Source: an uncultured Clostridia bacterium (GTDB lineage Bacteria; Bacillota; Clostridia; TANB77; CAG-508). From it: a stretch of 54,281 nucleotides of DNA. Made by a program: the position numbers and the translations under genes. The notes beneath the pieces are model-generated. The model did no database searches and was not told the origin of the DNA. It saw only the letters and a program-made list of their open reading frames with translations. The stretch spans positions 1-54,281 of the forward strand of contig CALXRW010000009.1 in NCBI GenBank assembly GCA_944390965.1, given 5' to 3'. Below are positions 25,120 through 34,741 of this stretch, in pieces; the first letter of the stretch is position 1, and each line of letters starts with the position of its first letter.

Positions 25120-26166
25120 ATGAAAAAAATAGTAAATATAATGTTAGCTTTTCTTGTTTTATTTTTATTTACTCTTTCTATAAATGTATATGCAGCACCT
25201 TTACCATCTGTAGAAGTTACAACAAACAAAGATACAGTACATCCAAATGAAGAAATTACAGTCACTGTAAATTTTAATCAAGATTTGGGAGCTTATACAG
25301 TAGATGTGGCATATGATAATCAATTATTGGAATATGTCTCAGCAGAAGGAGGAACACCAAATGATAATGGAACAAGAGTAAGAGTTTTATTCTATGATGA
25401 TACAGGAGGTACAAATCCAAGAACTTCCATGTCTGTCACATTTAGAGCAAAACAAGACATCGTAACTTCTAATCCAACCAATTTTAGTATAACAGCGGAA
25501 GGATTATCAAATGCAGATGCATCTGTTAGCTATGATGATATAGCAGTTCCTATTGTAAAAGATATTACAATAGAACCTGTGTATGAAGATTACAAAATAG
25601 AATTAAATTATTCAGGTAATGTGATTCAAAACGAAGAAAAAGAAATGAAATTGGTGATATCTTCTGCTATGGGAAAAAATTATGCACACACTAGAATTTT
25701 AGGAGAAGCTACAACCCCAGATGGACAAACTGCAAAACTTCTTGCTACAGACAATCAAAGTTTAGAGCATGATATTATTCAAAGTGGATGGGGAGATGCT
25801 TCTGGTGACCCAATAGGAGGAAAAGATGTAGTAAAAGAATTAGATGCAAGAGGTTTATTTAGTGGGGCAGGACAATATACTATTACTTTAAAATTAGTAG
25901 ATAGAGATAACTCAGATACTGTTATTGCAGAACAGAGCTTCCAAATTCAAGTACTTGAAACAGCTGCAGTAACACCACCGGAAGAAGTACCACCAACAAC
26001 AGAAGAAAATGAACCTATTACACCACCTGAAACGAATTTACCAGAAACAGAGGAAACACCTACCACTCTTCCAAAAACAGGACACAGTATTTATATGGCA
26101 ATATTACCATTTGTTGTAATTTTATCAGTGGTTTATTTCTTACTCAGAAAAAAACATGAGGATTAA
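25120..26166 (+). CDS. cohesin-domain surface protein with LPXTG anchor
   Basis: The 348-residue precursor has a signal peptide (to about INVYAA, residue 26), a cohesin-like beta domain (about 30-150; LGAYTVDVAYDNQLLEYVSA is the typical strand), a second beta domain, a Pro/Glu/Thr-rich stalk (about 285-315) and a sorting signal: LPKTG, hydrophobic helix, RKKHED. It should be covalently fixed to the cell wall by sortase. The sortase gene follows 55 bp downstream, and a dockerin protein 1 kb downstream is a plausible ligand. Confidence 0.88.
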   Translation: MKKIVNIMLAFLVLFLFTLSINVYAAPLPSVEVTTNKDTVHPNEEITVTVNFNQDLGAYTVDVAYDNQLLEYVSAEGGTPNDNGTRVRVLFYDDTGGTNPRTSMSVTFRAKQDIVTSNPTNFSITAEGLSNADASVSYDDIAVPIVKDITIEPVYEDYKIELNYSGNVIQNEEKEMKLVISSAMGKNYAHTRILGEATTPDGQTAKLLATDNQSLEHDIIQSGWGDASGDPIGGKDVVKELDARGLFSGAGQYTITLKLVDRDNSDTVIAEQSFQIQVLETAAVTPPEEVPPTTEENEPITPPETNLPETEETPTTLPKTGHSIYMAILPFVVILSVVYFLLRKKHED

Positions 26167-26233
26167 TATTTATAAATGTGGAAATTGGGCTCGTTATTGC
26201 GAGCCTTATACATAAATATTAGTGAGGATGTCT

Positions 26234-26857
26234 ATGGGAGAGCGTATTTTAAGGAGAAAAAAGAAAATAGAAAATATCAAAAATAAAATAAGAAAATTAT
26301 TGCTTTTCTGTATATTGGGTACTTTAGTGTATATGGTATATGGTTTTTGGCAAGAGAAAAAGATAAAACTTGTGCAAGAAACAAAAGTAAATACCATTAC
26401 TGTGGAAAAAACAGTACAAGAAGTGGAAAAGCAAAGAGTAACAGAGAAAATTGCAGAATTCTATATGGATTTTCCGGTTGTTGCAAAACTAATCATTCCT
26501 AAAATAGAGGTGGAAACTTATGTTTTAGCTGATTTTACAGAAGAAGGATTAGAAAAATGTGTTTCTAAATTCTGGGGACCAGAGCCAAATGAAATAGGAA
26601 ATTTCTGTATTGCTGGACATAATTATTTAAAACCTAATATGTTTAAAGGACTAAAAAGATTAGAAATAGGAGATGAATTTTATCTAATTGATAATAAAAA
26701 TGGGAAAATTGCTTATACTATTTATGACATTTATCAAGTAGATGAAAACAATATGGTTCCCATTGATCAAGAAACGAATGGTAAAAAAATTGTTACATTA
26801 ATTACTTGTGTAAATTATACGGATCATCGATTAATTGTACAAGCACGAGAAAGTTGA
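26234..26857 (+). CDS. sortase
   Basis: Sortases join LPXTG proteins to peptidoglycan. One N-terminal membrane helix (about LLLFCILGTLVYMVYGFW) precedes a catalytic domain with the His in IAGHNYLKP, Cys in TLITCVNY and Arg in DHRLIVQAR. ATG 26234 (after GAGGA) is preferred; ATG 26228 and GTG 26222 are in frame. It lies directly after an LPKTG protein, its likely substrate. Sortase class cannot be fixed here (D or E-like in size). Confidence 0.9.
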   Translation: MGERILRRKKKIENIKNKIRKLLLFCILGTLVYMVYGFWQEKKIKLVQETKVNTITVEKTVQEVEKQRVTEKIAEFYMDFPVVAKLIIPKIEVETYVLADFTEEGLEKCVSKFWGPEPNEIGNFCIAGHNYLKPNMFKGLKRLEIGDEFYLIDNKNGKIAYTIYDIYQVDENNMVPIDQETNGKKIVTLITCVNYTDHRLIVQARES

Positions 26858-26972
26858 AATAAAATGAAGGTTTAATAAGAATTTGAATAAGTATATATCC
26901 TTTATTGATTCCACAAATATTAAGATTTGATTTTTAACATAAAAGATATAATTGAAAAGTGCAGATAGTGTA

Positions 26973-27032
26973 AAGTAACTTGTGAAAAAATGTAGGGGCG
27001 ATTTTAATCGCCCGTGCTTCGTAGAAATTGCT
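26973..27032. repeat. three-stem R1 element
   Basis: Preceded by GATAGTGT; GGGGCGATTTTAATCGCCC core; outer arms AAGTAACTT/AAATTGCTA are imperfect. Confidence 0.7.
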
Positions 27033-27065
27033 AAAACTATATATTACTGTATAAAATGAATATTA

Positions 27066-27118
27066 AAAGAACCCTCAGTCGCATAAATGCGACAGCTCCA
27101 GTGTTTAAGGGAGCCAAG
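27066..27118. repeat. CCTCAGTCGCAT double hairpin (family R4)
   Basis: GTCGCATAAATGCGAC forms one hairpin, GCTCC...GGGAGC a second. A second copy is at 39556-39605. Similar 'CCTCAGTCG...GGGAGCC' repeats are common in gut Clostridia genomes. Confidence 0.65.
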
Positions 27119-27145
27119 AATAGAAAAATAAAGAAAGGTAATTTT

Positions 27146-29395
27146 ATGAAACATGTTAAATATACAATTTGGGTACTCCTTTTTTTCCTTTTACTTAATA
27201 TGAATAATTACCATTATGCAGCAGAAAGAAAAGAGGGAATTGATGCTTTTCCTTCTAGTTATCAGCCATACTTATTAGCTCTACAGAAAAAATATCCAAA
27301 TTGGAACTTTATTGCTTTATATACAGGTTTAGATTGGAACTATGTAATAGATCAAGAAAATCAATTTGGGAAAAACTTAGTACCAAAATCTTATTCAGAC
27401 AGATGGAAAAATACAAATCCAGGGGAATATAATGTTGAAGTAGATGCTGGTTGGGTGGATGCTTCTAGAAGAGCAGTAGAATACACAATGGACCCTAGGA
27501 ATTTTTTAAACGAAGTGAGAGTTTTTCAATTTGAAGGACTGTCTTATAATGAGAAAACAAACCACATATCTGGAATTGAAAAAATATTATATGGTACAGA
27601 ATTTTACAATAGAATTGTAGAATATGTAGATAGTTCAGGAAGTACTATTACTATGTCTAGCAAATATTCAGATTTAATTTTAAAAGCTGGACAAACTTCT
27701 CAAGTAAGTAGTTTTCATTTAGCATCTCGCATTAAGCAAGAGGTAGGTCCATTTTTAACCCATAGTTCCATTAGTGGAACTGTTCCAGGTTTTGAAGGGC
27801 TATACAATTTTTATAATATTGGTGCTACTAGTTCATCAGAACCAATGGGAGCAATTAAAAATGGCTTACAATATGCAAAAGATGGAAAAGGTGCAAGTCA
27901 AGAGACAAGAGATAAATATTTAATTCCTTGGAATACTAAGGAAAGGGCAATTACAGGGGGAGGAATTTTTATTGGCTCTAGTTATATTCATTTAGGACAA
28001 GATACTATATATTTACAGAAATTTCATGTTACGAGCAATACAGGAGGAGAACTATTTTGGCATCAATATATGACAAATGTATTGGCACCTTATAGTGAAT
28101 CTAGGGCAATTTATAATGGTTATGCTAATACAGGACTGCTAGATGATACTATTTCATTTATTATACCAGTATATAACAATATGCCAGAAATCCCAGTACA
28201 AAATCCTAATATATTAGAAAGTGACTTTACAGAAGATAATACAAAAGTTTATGCTGATGTAACAAGTACTTTAAATATTAGAACAGGACCGTCTACTTCT
28301 TATGAATCTTTAACAACAGTAGATAGAAATGTAATTATGACAAGAATTGCAAAAGGAAAACAATCTGGAGAGTTATGGGATAGAGTCGTTTTACCAGATG
28401 GAATGATGGGATATGCTTTTCAAAGCTATTTAAAAGAGGTACCAGAAAGACAAATTGAAGAAATTCATATTTCAATTGACAGTACAACAATTTTAAAAGG
28501 AGAAAATAAACAATTAAAAGTAGAAATATTACCAGAAGAGGCAAAAAATCACGAAGTAGAGTTCTCGTCAAGTAATCCAAAAGTAGCAAGTGTAGATAGC
28601 CAAGGAAATATATTAGGGTTGCAGTCAGGAACTACTACCATTACTGTAAAAGCAAAAGAAAATAATGTATCTAGTCAAATAGAAATAACGGTTTATACTC
28701 CTGTTACGGATTTACAATTAAATACAGAAGAATTAGTTTTACAGGAGGGAGATAAGTATGTAGTAGTACCAATTATTATTCCTCAAGATGCTTCAAATCA
28801 AAATATTATATATCAATCTGAAAATTCGCAGATTGCTCAAATAGATTCATCAGGTAAAATTACAGCCATTAAAGAAGGGGAAACTAAAATTATAGTAGAA
28901 ACAGAAACGGAAAAAATTAAGAGAGAAATTTCTGTTACAGTTGTGCCTAGATTGCAAGAAGATGAAGTAGCTTTTGAAGAAGGATTAGTAGTAAATCAAA
29001 ATGAAATAACTGGATGGGACATACAAAACTTAAAAGTAGAACAAGTGAAAGAAAAAATAGAAACGATTTATGAAATCGAAATTTATCATCCAAACGGTAA
29101 ATTATTATCAGAGGATGAGAATGTAGGAACAGGTTGTAAAATCAGATTAATAGATGAAAATAAAATCATAAAAATGGAATATATGATAATTATTTATGGA
29201 GATGTAAATGCAGATGGGAAAATAAATAGTACTGATTTATTAGTATTACAAAGACATATACTAGAAATTGAAAAGTTGGCGGGTGTTTTTTTGCAAGCGG
29301 GAAATGTTCAGAAAAATGGCAAGAACCCAACATCTGTTGATATGTTAAAAATTCAAAGACATATTTTAGGAATAGAATTAATACAACAAATATAA
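27146..29395 (+). CDS. secreted glucosaminidase with SH3b, Ig-like and dockerin domains
   Basis: From ATG 27146 (AAAGG upstream) the 749-residue precursor starts with a signal peptide. A LytD-like beta-N-acetylglucosaminidase domain follows (about 40-330; catalytic Glu in ASRIKQEVGP; YNFYNIGA). Then come an SH3b domain (LNIRTGPSTSYESL), two BIG2-like Ig domains (VASVDSQGNILGLQSGTTTI; QIDSSGKITAIKEGETKIIV) and a C-terminal type I dockerin. Its first calcium loop is intact (DVNADGKINSTD); the second (around KNPTSVDMLKIQRHILG) is degenerate. It should cut peptidoglycan outside the cell and dock on a cohesin. Confidence 0.88.
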   Translation: MKHVKYTIWVLLFFLLLNMNNYHYAAERKEGIDAFPSSYQPYLLALQKKYPNWNFIALYTGLDWNYVIDQENQFGKNLVPKSYSDRWKNTNPGEYNVEVDAGWVDASRRAVEYTMDPRNFLNEVRVFQFEGLSYNEKTNHISGIEKILYGTEFYNRIVEYVDSSGSTITMSSKYSDLILKAGQTSQVSSFHLASRIKQEVGPFLTHSSISGTVPGFEGLYNFYNIGATSSSEPMGAIKNGLQYAKDGKGASQETRDKYLIPWNTKERAITGGGIFIGSSYIHLGQDTIYLQKFHVTSNTGGELFWHQYMTNVLAPYSESRAIYNGYANTGLLDDTISFIIPVYNNMPEIPVQNPNILESDFTEDNTKVYADVTSTLNIRTGPSTSYESLTTVDRNVIMTRIAKGKQSGELWDRVVLPDGMMGYAFQSYLKEVPERQIEEIHISIDSTTILKGENKQLKVEILPEEAKNHEVEFSSSNPKVASVDSQGNILGLQSGTTTITVKAKENNVSSQIEITVYTPVTDLQLNTEELVLQEGDKYVVVPIIIPQDASNQNIIYQSENSQIAQIDSSGKITAIKEGETKIIVETETEKIKREISVTVVPRLQEDEVAFEEGLVVNQNEITGWDIQNLKVEQVKEKIETIYEIEIYHPNGKLLSEDENVGTGCKIRLIDENKIIKMEYMIIIYGDVNADGKINSTDLLVLQRHILEIEKLAGVFLQAGNVQKNGKNPTSVDMLKIQRHILGIELIQQI

Positions 29396-29419
29396 AAATG
29401 AGAATAATGAGATAGTGTA

Positions 29420-29479
29420 AAGCAATTTATGAAAAAAGTAGGGGCGATTTTAATCGCTCGTTCTTCGAAGAAATTACTT
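29420..29479. repeat. three-stem R1 element
   Basis: Outer arms AAGCAATTT/AAATTACTT, core GGGGCGATTTTAATCGCTC, palindrome TTCTTCGAAGAA. It lies 30 bp before the next gene. Confidence 0.75.
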
Positions 29480-29508
29480 AAAACAAAGATATTTAAGAGG
29501 GGGAAACT

Positions 29509-30735
29509 ATGAAAAAAATAATAGGCTTAGGAATGATTATTTTCTTATTATTACTTACCACTTTACAAGGAAAATGTTTGGCACAATCTAAAATGAGAAT
29601 ACTAGCAGATAAAAATCAAATAAAAAAAGAGGAAGAAATAGAGTTCCATATTGAATTTGAAGAAACAGAAATTGCAGCTTTTACACTAGAACTTTATTGG
29701 GATCACACAAAAATGGAGTATGTAAGTGGACCAGAAAATTCAAATCATACTGGAAACAGAGTTGTTTATACATGGATAAATGAACGTGGACAAAATGAAG
29801 CAAATTTATCAATTGGAAATTTTAAATTTAAAGCCATAGAAGAAGGAAATGTTAATATCATATCTACAGGAGAATTCTATAATGAGAATGGACAAAGAGT
29901 AGAAATAGATAATGGTGTTTTAGAAATAAAAATAGGAGAATCAACTCAAAATTTAGAACAAGTACAATCTCAAAACAGTACTGCGGACAATACAAATTTA
30001 AGTGTATTAAGATTAGATTCACCAGGAATAAGTCCAGAATTTGATTCAACTACGTATGAATATTATTTTATCACAGATACTACTGTACAAAATATTGAAG
30101 TTACTGCAATTCCTGAAAATCAAAATGCAGCTATTATGATTACTGGAAATAGAAATTTAAAGTTGGGTGAAAATGTAATCAGTATAAAAGTGGAAGCAGA
30201 AGATAAAAGCAAAACATCAGAGTATAAAATTTATGTAACGAAAACAGATAATAAAGAATTAGCTAATGCCAATTTAGAGACATTAGCTGTAAGGCAAGGA
30301 AGTTTAATACCTGAATTTGATAGTAATAAAACAAAATATTCTATGGAAATTGCTAACGACATAGAACAAATTGATATTTTAGCAATTCCGCAAAAAGAAA
30401 ATGCTTCTGTTTCTATAACGGGAAATGACAAAATGCAGATAGGAGATAACAAAATTGAGGTAGTTGTACTTGCCGAAAATGGTACGACACAAAAAAAATA
30501 TGAACTAAATGTTCATAGAAGAAATGAAGAAGAAGAGATACAAGAACAAGAAGAAAACGAGGTGGAAGCTGAAAGATTAACTGCTATTTTAGAGACAAAA
30601 ACACTGAACAATAATGAACACGAGGAAAAAGAAGATCAAAACATAGTACTAATTCCTATTATTATTGTTATTATAGGAGGACTGCTCATAACAGGATATA
30701 TTATTTACGTAAAAAAAATAAAAGGTAGAAAATAG
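29509..30735 (+). CDS. cohesin-like membrane protein with cadherin-like repeats
   Basis: The 408-residue protein has a signal peptide (to about KCLAQ), a cohesin-like domain (about 28-145; AFTLELYWDHTKMEYVSG) and two cadherin-like beta-sandwich repeats: LSVLRLDSPGISPEFDSTTY and LETLAVRQGSLIPEFDSNKT, each ending in a Y-K-I-Y-V or Y-E-L-N-V strand. An acidic stretch and a C-terminal membrane helix (IPIIIVIIGGLLITGYIIY) with a basic tail follow. It lacks LPXTG, so it stays in the membrane. It may be a second cohesin partner for the dockerin protein just upstream. Confidence 0.78.
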   Translation: MKKIIGLGMIIFLLLLTTLQGKCLAQSKMRILADKNQIKKEEEIEFHIEFEETEIAAFTLELYWDHTKMEYVSGPENSNHTGNRVVYTWINERGQNEANLSIGNFKFKAIEEGNVNIISTGEFYNENGQRVEIDNGVLEIKIGESTQNLEQVQSQNSTADNTNLSVLRLDSPGISPEFDSTTYEYYFITDTTVQNIEVTAIPENQNAAIMITGNRNLKLGENVISIKVEAEDKSKTSEYKIYVTKTDNKELANANLETLAVRQGSLIPEFDSNKTKYSMEIANDIEQIDILAIPQKENASVSITGNDKMQIGDNKIEVVVLAENGTTQKKYELNVHRRNEEEEIQEQEENEVEAERLTAILETKTLNNNEHEEKEDQNIVLIPIIIVIIGGLLITGYIIYVKKIKGRK

Positions 30736-31177
30736 TCTAAAAATATGGTATTATTTTAAAAACGGGAAAAATTTTCCCAACAGGATTTGCCTTAAAAAAG
30801 GAATGAAAAAAATGGCAATTATGAACCAAGGGACGGACTTTTTGTTCATTTCAATGAACAAAAAGTCCGTCCCTTGGTTCACCCGTCCCTTGGTTTAAAA
30901 AAATATTTGTAAAAAAATACTACACAAAATAAAAAAAGTATGATAAAATACTTGTAGTGTTGTTTAAAAATTGGATAAATTTAACAACAAAATAATCTAT
31001 TTACATAAAAAATATCTGAAATTTCTGGCACAATTTTGGCACAATTCGTTCAATAAAGAACCTCGAAACCCTATATAAATGGGCAAAGAACAATAAAGAA
31101 ATTTCACTTGATGTTTATATGATAGAACAGCCGAAAGTGGCTTAAATACTGAAAAAATTGAGAAGGAGGAATTAAAA
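30736..31177. other. 442-bp intergenic region with a 29-bp perfect inverted repeat
   Basis: A perfect inverted repeat fills 30822-30881, followed by a third partial copy of its outer end (CCGTCCCTTGGTTTAA at 30884-30899). The rest is A/T-rich. A frame ending ...DVYMIEQPKVA at 31145 lacks a start and is probably a remnant. The yebC ribosome site AGAAGGAGGA is at 31161-31170. Confidence 0.6.
30822..30881. repeat. 29-bp perfect inverted repeat
   Basis: Arms 30822-30850 and 30853-30881 are perfectly complementary with a 2-base loop. Outer end reads GAACCAAGGGACGGACTTTT. It is a MITE-like or bidirectional terminator-like palindrome. Confidence 0.85.
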
Positions 31178-31907
31178 ATGAGCCGGACACAGTAAATGGC
31201 ATAATATTCAAGCAAAAAAAGGAAAAGCAGATGCGGCAAGGGGAAGAGTTTTTTCAAAAATAGGTAGAGAATTACTTATGGCAGTAAAAGAAGGAGGCGC
31301 AGACCCAAATAGTAATGCAAAGCTAAGAGATGTAATTGCAAAAGCAAAAGCAAATAATATGCCAAATGATACAATTGATAAGGCAATTAAAAAAGCCTCT
31401 GGTGAAGATAAAAATAAAAATTACGAGGAAGTAACATATGAAGGTTATGGAATTGGAGGAGTAGCTGTAATTGTTGAAGGTTCTACAGATAATAAGAACA
31501 GAACAGCTGGAGATGTAAGACATATTTTTGATAAATTTGGTGGCAATTTAGGAACTTCAGGTTGTGTATCTTATTTATTTAATAAAAAGGGAATTATTGT
31601 AATCAGTAAAGAAAATTGTAAACTTTCCGAGGAAGAACTTATGTTACAGGTTATTGACTTGGGAGCAGAAGATTTTGAACCTGAAGAAGAATACTATCAA
31701 ATTACAACAAGCCCTGAAGATTTTTCTAAAATTAGAGAAGAATTGGAAAAACAAGGCATTTTATTTGAACAAGCAGAAATTCAAATGGTACCAACTACAT
31801 ATGTAAAATTAGATGCCGAACAAGCAAGAAAAATGCAGTTATTAATTGATAATCTAGAAGAACTAGATGATGTATTAGAAATTTACCATAATTGGGAAGA
31901 AGAATAG
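31178..31907 (+). CDS. yebC: YebC/PmpR-family translation or transcription factor, frameshifted at codon 3 as read
   Basis: YebC-family proteins ease ribosome stalling at proline runs or act as regulators. From ATG 31178 (AGAAGGAGGA upstream) the expected start is [20 protein letters not shown]. The DNA reads ATG-AGC-C-GGA-CAC: one extra C at 31183/31184 shifts the frame and brings a TAA four codons on. Removing it gives 242 residues, the normal length, with [46 protein letters not shown] and a normal C-terminus. A start at 31278 would lose the N-terminal domain. Confidence 0.92.
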
Positions 31908-31910
31908 GAA

Positions 31911-31955
31911 TAAAAAAAAAGAGGAAGCATATATTTATAATAGGCTTCTTTTTTA
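31911..31955 (+). terminator. intrinsic terminator after yebC
   Basis: A-tract and GAAGC at 31912-31928 pair with GCTTCTTTTTT at 31944-31954. Confidence 0.65.
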
Positions 31956-32181
31956 TTGCATAGGAAACGCTATGAAACTTCGAAATTTCACAGCACGAAG
32001 TGAAAATAAAATGCTCCGGTTCATGACCTTATATTTTTCCATAAAACTCTCAAGGTTCAAGGAGTAATCCGGCAGCGGAAGGCTGTTCGAGCTTTTATTT
32101 CAAAATATAAGGTCATGAGCCGGATATATAAAAAATTTTATTTTCAAAAGAAAAATCGCCAGATTTTTTCGGAGCAACAAG
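31948..32181. repeat. R5 element split by insertion of an R3 element
   Basis: 31948-31966 (TTTTTATTGCATAGGAAA) and 32150-32181 (AAAATCGCCAGATTTTTTCG and on to CAACAAG) are the two halves of the reverse complement of 17461-17504. Between them sits about 183 bp that includes the long R3 hairpin. Confidence 0.6.
32016..32123. repeat. R3 long-stem element
   Basis: Arms 32016-32037 and 32102-32123 pair over 22 bases with one wobble; the core contains CTCTCAAGGTTCAAGGAGTA. GAAAATAAAAT/ATTTTATTTTC arms lie just outside (about 32001-32011 and 32133-32145). Confidence 0.75.
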
Positions 32182-32285
32182 CTTAATAAGTTGCCTATGT
32201 TTTCGTGCAATAATGAAGCAATCTGCTATAAAAAAGAAAGCTACTTTTTTTATAAAAATTTTTAGGACAAGTCAGGTGATAGAAA

Positions 32286-33203
32286 TTGAAAGAACTTTTG
32301 AAATATTTTTCAGAAAAAATAAGAGAATGTTTGGAAAGTGAAATTATGGATGAAAAAAATTTGGAAGAAATTAGACTAAGAGTAAATAGACCAATTATAT
32401 TGAAATATAATCAGCAAGAAAAAATGCTTTCCTATACTGTAAAAATAGAGGACATTTTAGAGACATTAGAGCATATTTGTGAAAATTCCATATATGCTTA
32501 TCAAAAACAAATTGCAAGTGGGTATATCACTATTAAAGGAGGACATAGAATTGGAATCGCCGGAAATGTTGTTATGGAAGGAGAAAAAGCAGTTCATATA
32601 AAATATATATCCAGTTTAAATTTTAGAATAGCAAGACAGATGATTGGATGTAGTAAAGAATTTTTACCATATATACTTGAAGAAAATAAAGTACAAAATA
32701 CACTTATCGTATCACCACCTGGAGCGGGGAAAACAACAATTTTAAGAGACATTGTAAGAACACTTAGTAATGGAACCAATGCTTTTGATGGAAGAAACAT
32801 AGGGGTTGTAGATGAAAGAGGTGAAATCGCAGCTAGTTATAAAGGAATACCACAGAACGATATGGGAATCAGAACAGATGTATTAAATGACGTGAGCAAA
32901 GCACTAGGAATGAAAATGTTAGTAAGAGCTATGGCACCAGAAGTAATTATTGCAGATGAAATTGGTTGTATAGAGGATATTGAAGCTATAAAATATGCTA
33001 TTTGCTCTGGAGTGGCGGGAATTTTTACAGCACACGGAGGAAGTCTAAAAGATTTGACATTAAATCCCGCATTAGACACTTTAATTAGTAGCAACGTAAT
33101 AGAAAAAATCATTTTTTTACAGGGAAGAGGGAAAAGAGGAAAGATCGAAAAAGTTTATTTTTTAAACAAAAACAGAAAGGAATATATGCTACAGGAAAGT
33201 TAA
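32286..33203 (+). CDS. spoIIIAA: stage III sporulation protein AA (ATPase)
   Basis: SpoIIIAA is the secretion-type ATPase of the mother-cell side of the feeding-tube channel that keeps the forespore alive. The 305-residue protein has LEEIRLRVNRP, Walker A VSPPGAGKTTILRD, VVDERGEIA and the DEIGC Walker B-like motif. It starts with TTG at 32286 after AGGTGATAGAAA. In most spore-formers spoIIIAB follows directly; here a 1.5-kb unrelated gene and a hairpin element intervene. Confidence 0.93.
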   Translation: MKELLKYFSEKIRECLESEIMDEKNLEEIRLRVNRPIILKYNQQEKMLSYTVKIEDILETLEHICENSIYAYQKQIASGYITIKGGHRIGIAGNVVMEGEKAVHIKYISSLNFRIARQMIGCSKEFLPYILEENKVQNTLIVSPPGAGKTTILRDIVRTLSNGTNAFDGRNIGVVDERGEIAASYKGIPQNDMGIRTDVLNDVSKALGMKMLVRAMAPEVIIADEIGCIEDIEAIKYAICSGVAGIFTAHGGSLKDLTLNPALDTLISSNVIEKIIFLQGRGKRGKIEKVYFLNKNRKEYMLQES

Positions 33204-33254
33204 TTTTGACTTTTATGGAATATTATGTTAATATATTATTATAGGAGGGATTTT

Positions 33255-34724
33255 ATGTCCTATAGTAATGAAATAAAACAATTTGTTATAGATACATATA
33301 ATAATTTTTATTCTATAAAAGCAATTCAAAGCATTTTAAGAAAAAAGGAAGGCATGGACATTTCTGCAACTACAATATACAGATGGCTAAATGAAGTAGG
33401 AATAAAACTTGATGGATCAAAGGAAAGAAAAGCTGAAGATGGAAGAATATATGCTAGAAGAGAAAAAAATGTGATGAATCCGGAAGAAAAATTAGAAATT
33501 GATATTCTAACAGAGCTAACGCAAATTGAATTGATAGCAGAATTAAAGGGGAAAGATGTAGCACGAAAACAACTTAAATCTATGATTAATAGAACAGGTT
33601 ATGACAGACCAAAATTGGATTATTCAATTGCTTTAGGAATGCTGAAATTAGGTTTTTATCGTGAAGCAGAATCTCTTTTATATCATACACAATTACAATA
33701 TTCTACCAATATACAAGATGAGAATGACGTTAAACTAAATCATGCTGTAAAAAATTTGGATGACATAAAGAAAGTCAGAAAATTAGGAAGAGTATTATCA
33801 AGGGTGTTGAGGCAAGGTGAGGAAAACATAAAAGAGGTTTATCAACATGACCTAAACGAAGCTAGTAAAAATAGAAATTTTTCTGAATATGGGAACTTAT
33901 TAGCAGCAGGTCTTAAAATTTTTCCATATAATATTAAATTGATAGGAAGAGCTTCTGATTTTTTATTAGAACATAATAAAATAGAAAAGGCAAGAGATAT
34001 ACTAGAAAAAGCAATAAAACAGATAAATGTTAAAGGATTAGAAGAAAAAGATTTAAAAGCATATATAATTTTAAGAAATAAATTAACTAATATAGAAATA
34101 GCAAGCCAAAGAAAGGCAAAAGAGAAGGATTATACAAGAGCAGAAGAAATTGCAGAAGGAACCATGAGAATAGACCAAACGAATATGGATGCAAGATTTT
34201 ATTTAATTCGAATAGCAATTATGAAACAAGAATATGAAAAAGCAGAAATGCTTATTTCATCAGCTAAAAAGCAATTAGCTCAAAATACAAGAGATAAATA
34301 TTTTTCTAATTCTGATAAACAATCGCTAAGAACACTTGAAGACGAGTTGTGGATTAGAAAAATCAAGACATATTCACTGCCACAAATATTACAACAAGAA
34401 GAGAAAAAACGACCTGTTAATCTAGAAGATAATCCACAATTACAACAGATTCAAGAAGCTATTTTAAAAGGGGAATTAGAAATAGCATCTGAGCGATTAA
34501 AAGCATATATGCAAGAAAATGGTGGAAAGGATATTAGAGTTAAATACTTAAGAATGTTACATTGTATAGCAAATGGGAAAAATATGAATGCACTAAAAGA
34601 ATTAAATGCGGTATCACAAAAATCTAGAAGTAATGATACAGAATTTTACAAAGCAATGCTAAGATTAGGAATGTTATGTAATAAAATAGATAATGTAAAA
34701 AATAGGGAAGATACTATGAGATAG
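33255..34724 (+). CDS. HTH protein with TPR-like helical repeats, inserted in the spoIIIA cluster
   Basis: From ATG 33255 (ATAGGAGGG upstream) the 489-residue protein starts with a resolvase/transposase-like HTH: IKQFVIDTYNNFYSIKAIQS, then DISATTIYRWLNEVGI. The rest is all-helical with TPR-like units (LDYSIALGMLKLGFYREAES; ARFYLIRIAIMKQEYEKAEM; KAMLRLGMLCNKIDN). No catalytic residues are visible. It could be a DNA-binding regulator with a protein-interaction scaffold. Its position between spoIIIAA and spoIIIAB is unusual. Confidence 0.6.
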   Translation: MSYSNEIKQFVIDTYNNFYSIKAIQSILRKKEGMDISATTIYRWLNEVGIKLDGSKERKAEDGRIYARREKNVMNPEEKLEIDILTELTQIELIAELKGKDVARKQLKSMINRTGYDRPKLDYSIALGMLKLGFYREAESLLYHTQLQYSTNIQDENDVKLNHAVKNLDDIKKVRKLGRVLSRVLRQGEENIKEVYQHDLNEASKNRNFSEYGNLLAAGLKIFPYNIKLIGRASDFLLEHNKIEKARDILEKAIKQINVKGLEEKDLKAYIILRNKLTNIEIASQRKAKEKDYTRAEEIAEGTMRIDQTNMDARFYLIRIAIMKQEYEKAEMLISSAKKQLAQNTRDKYFSNSDKQSLRTLEDELWIRKIKTYSLPQILQQEEKKRPVNLEDNPQLQQIQEAILKGELEIASERLKAYMQENGGKDIRVKYLRMLHCIANGKNMNALKELNAVSQKSRSNDTEFYKAMLRLGMLCNKIDNVKNREDTMR

Positions 34725-34741
34725 AATAAAAATTCATATAT

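Noticed and set aside
31025-31145. A frame of about 40 codons ending DVYMIEQPKVA with nearby TGGCACAA direct repeats, suggesting an integrase or attachment-site remnant.
   Set aside because: No start codon, ribosome site or recognised motif; the repeat is only 8 bases and A/T-rich background makes it weak.
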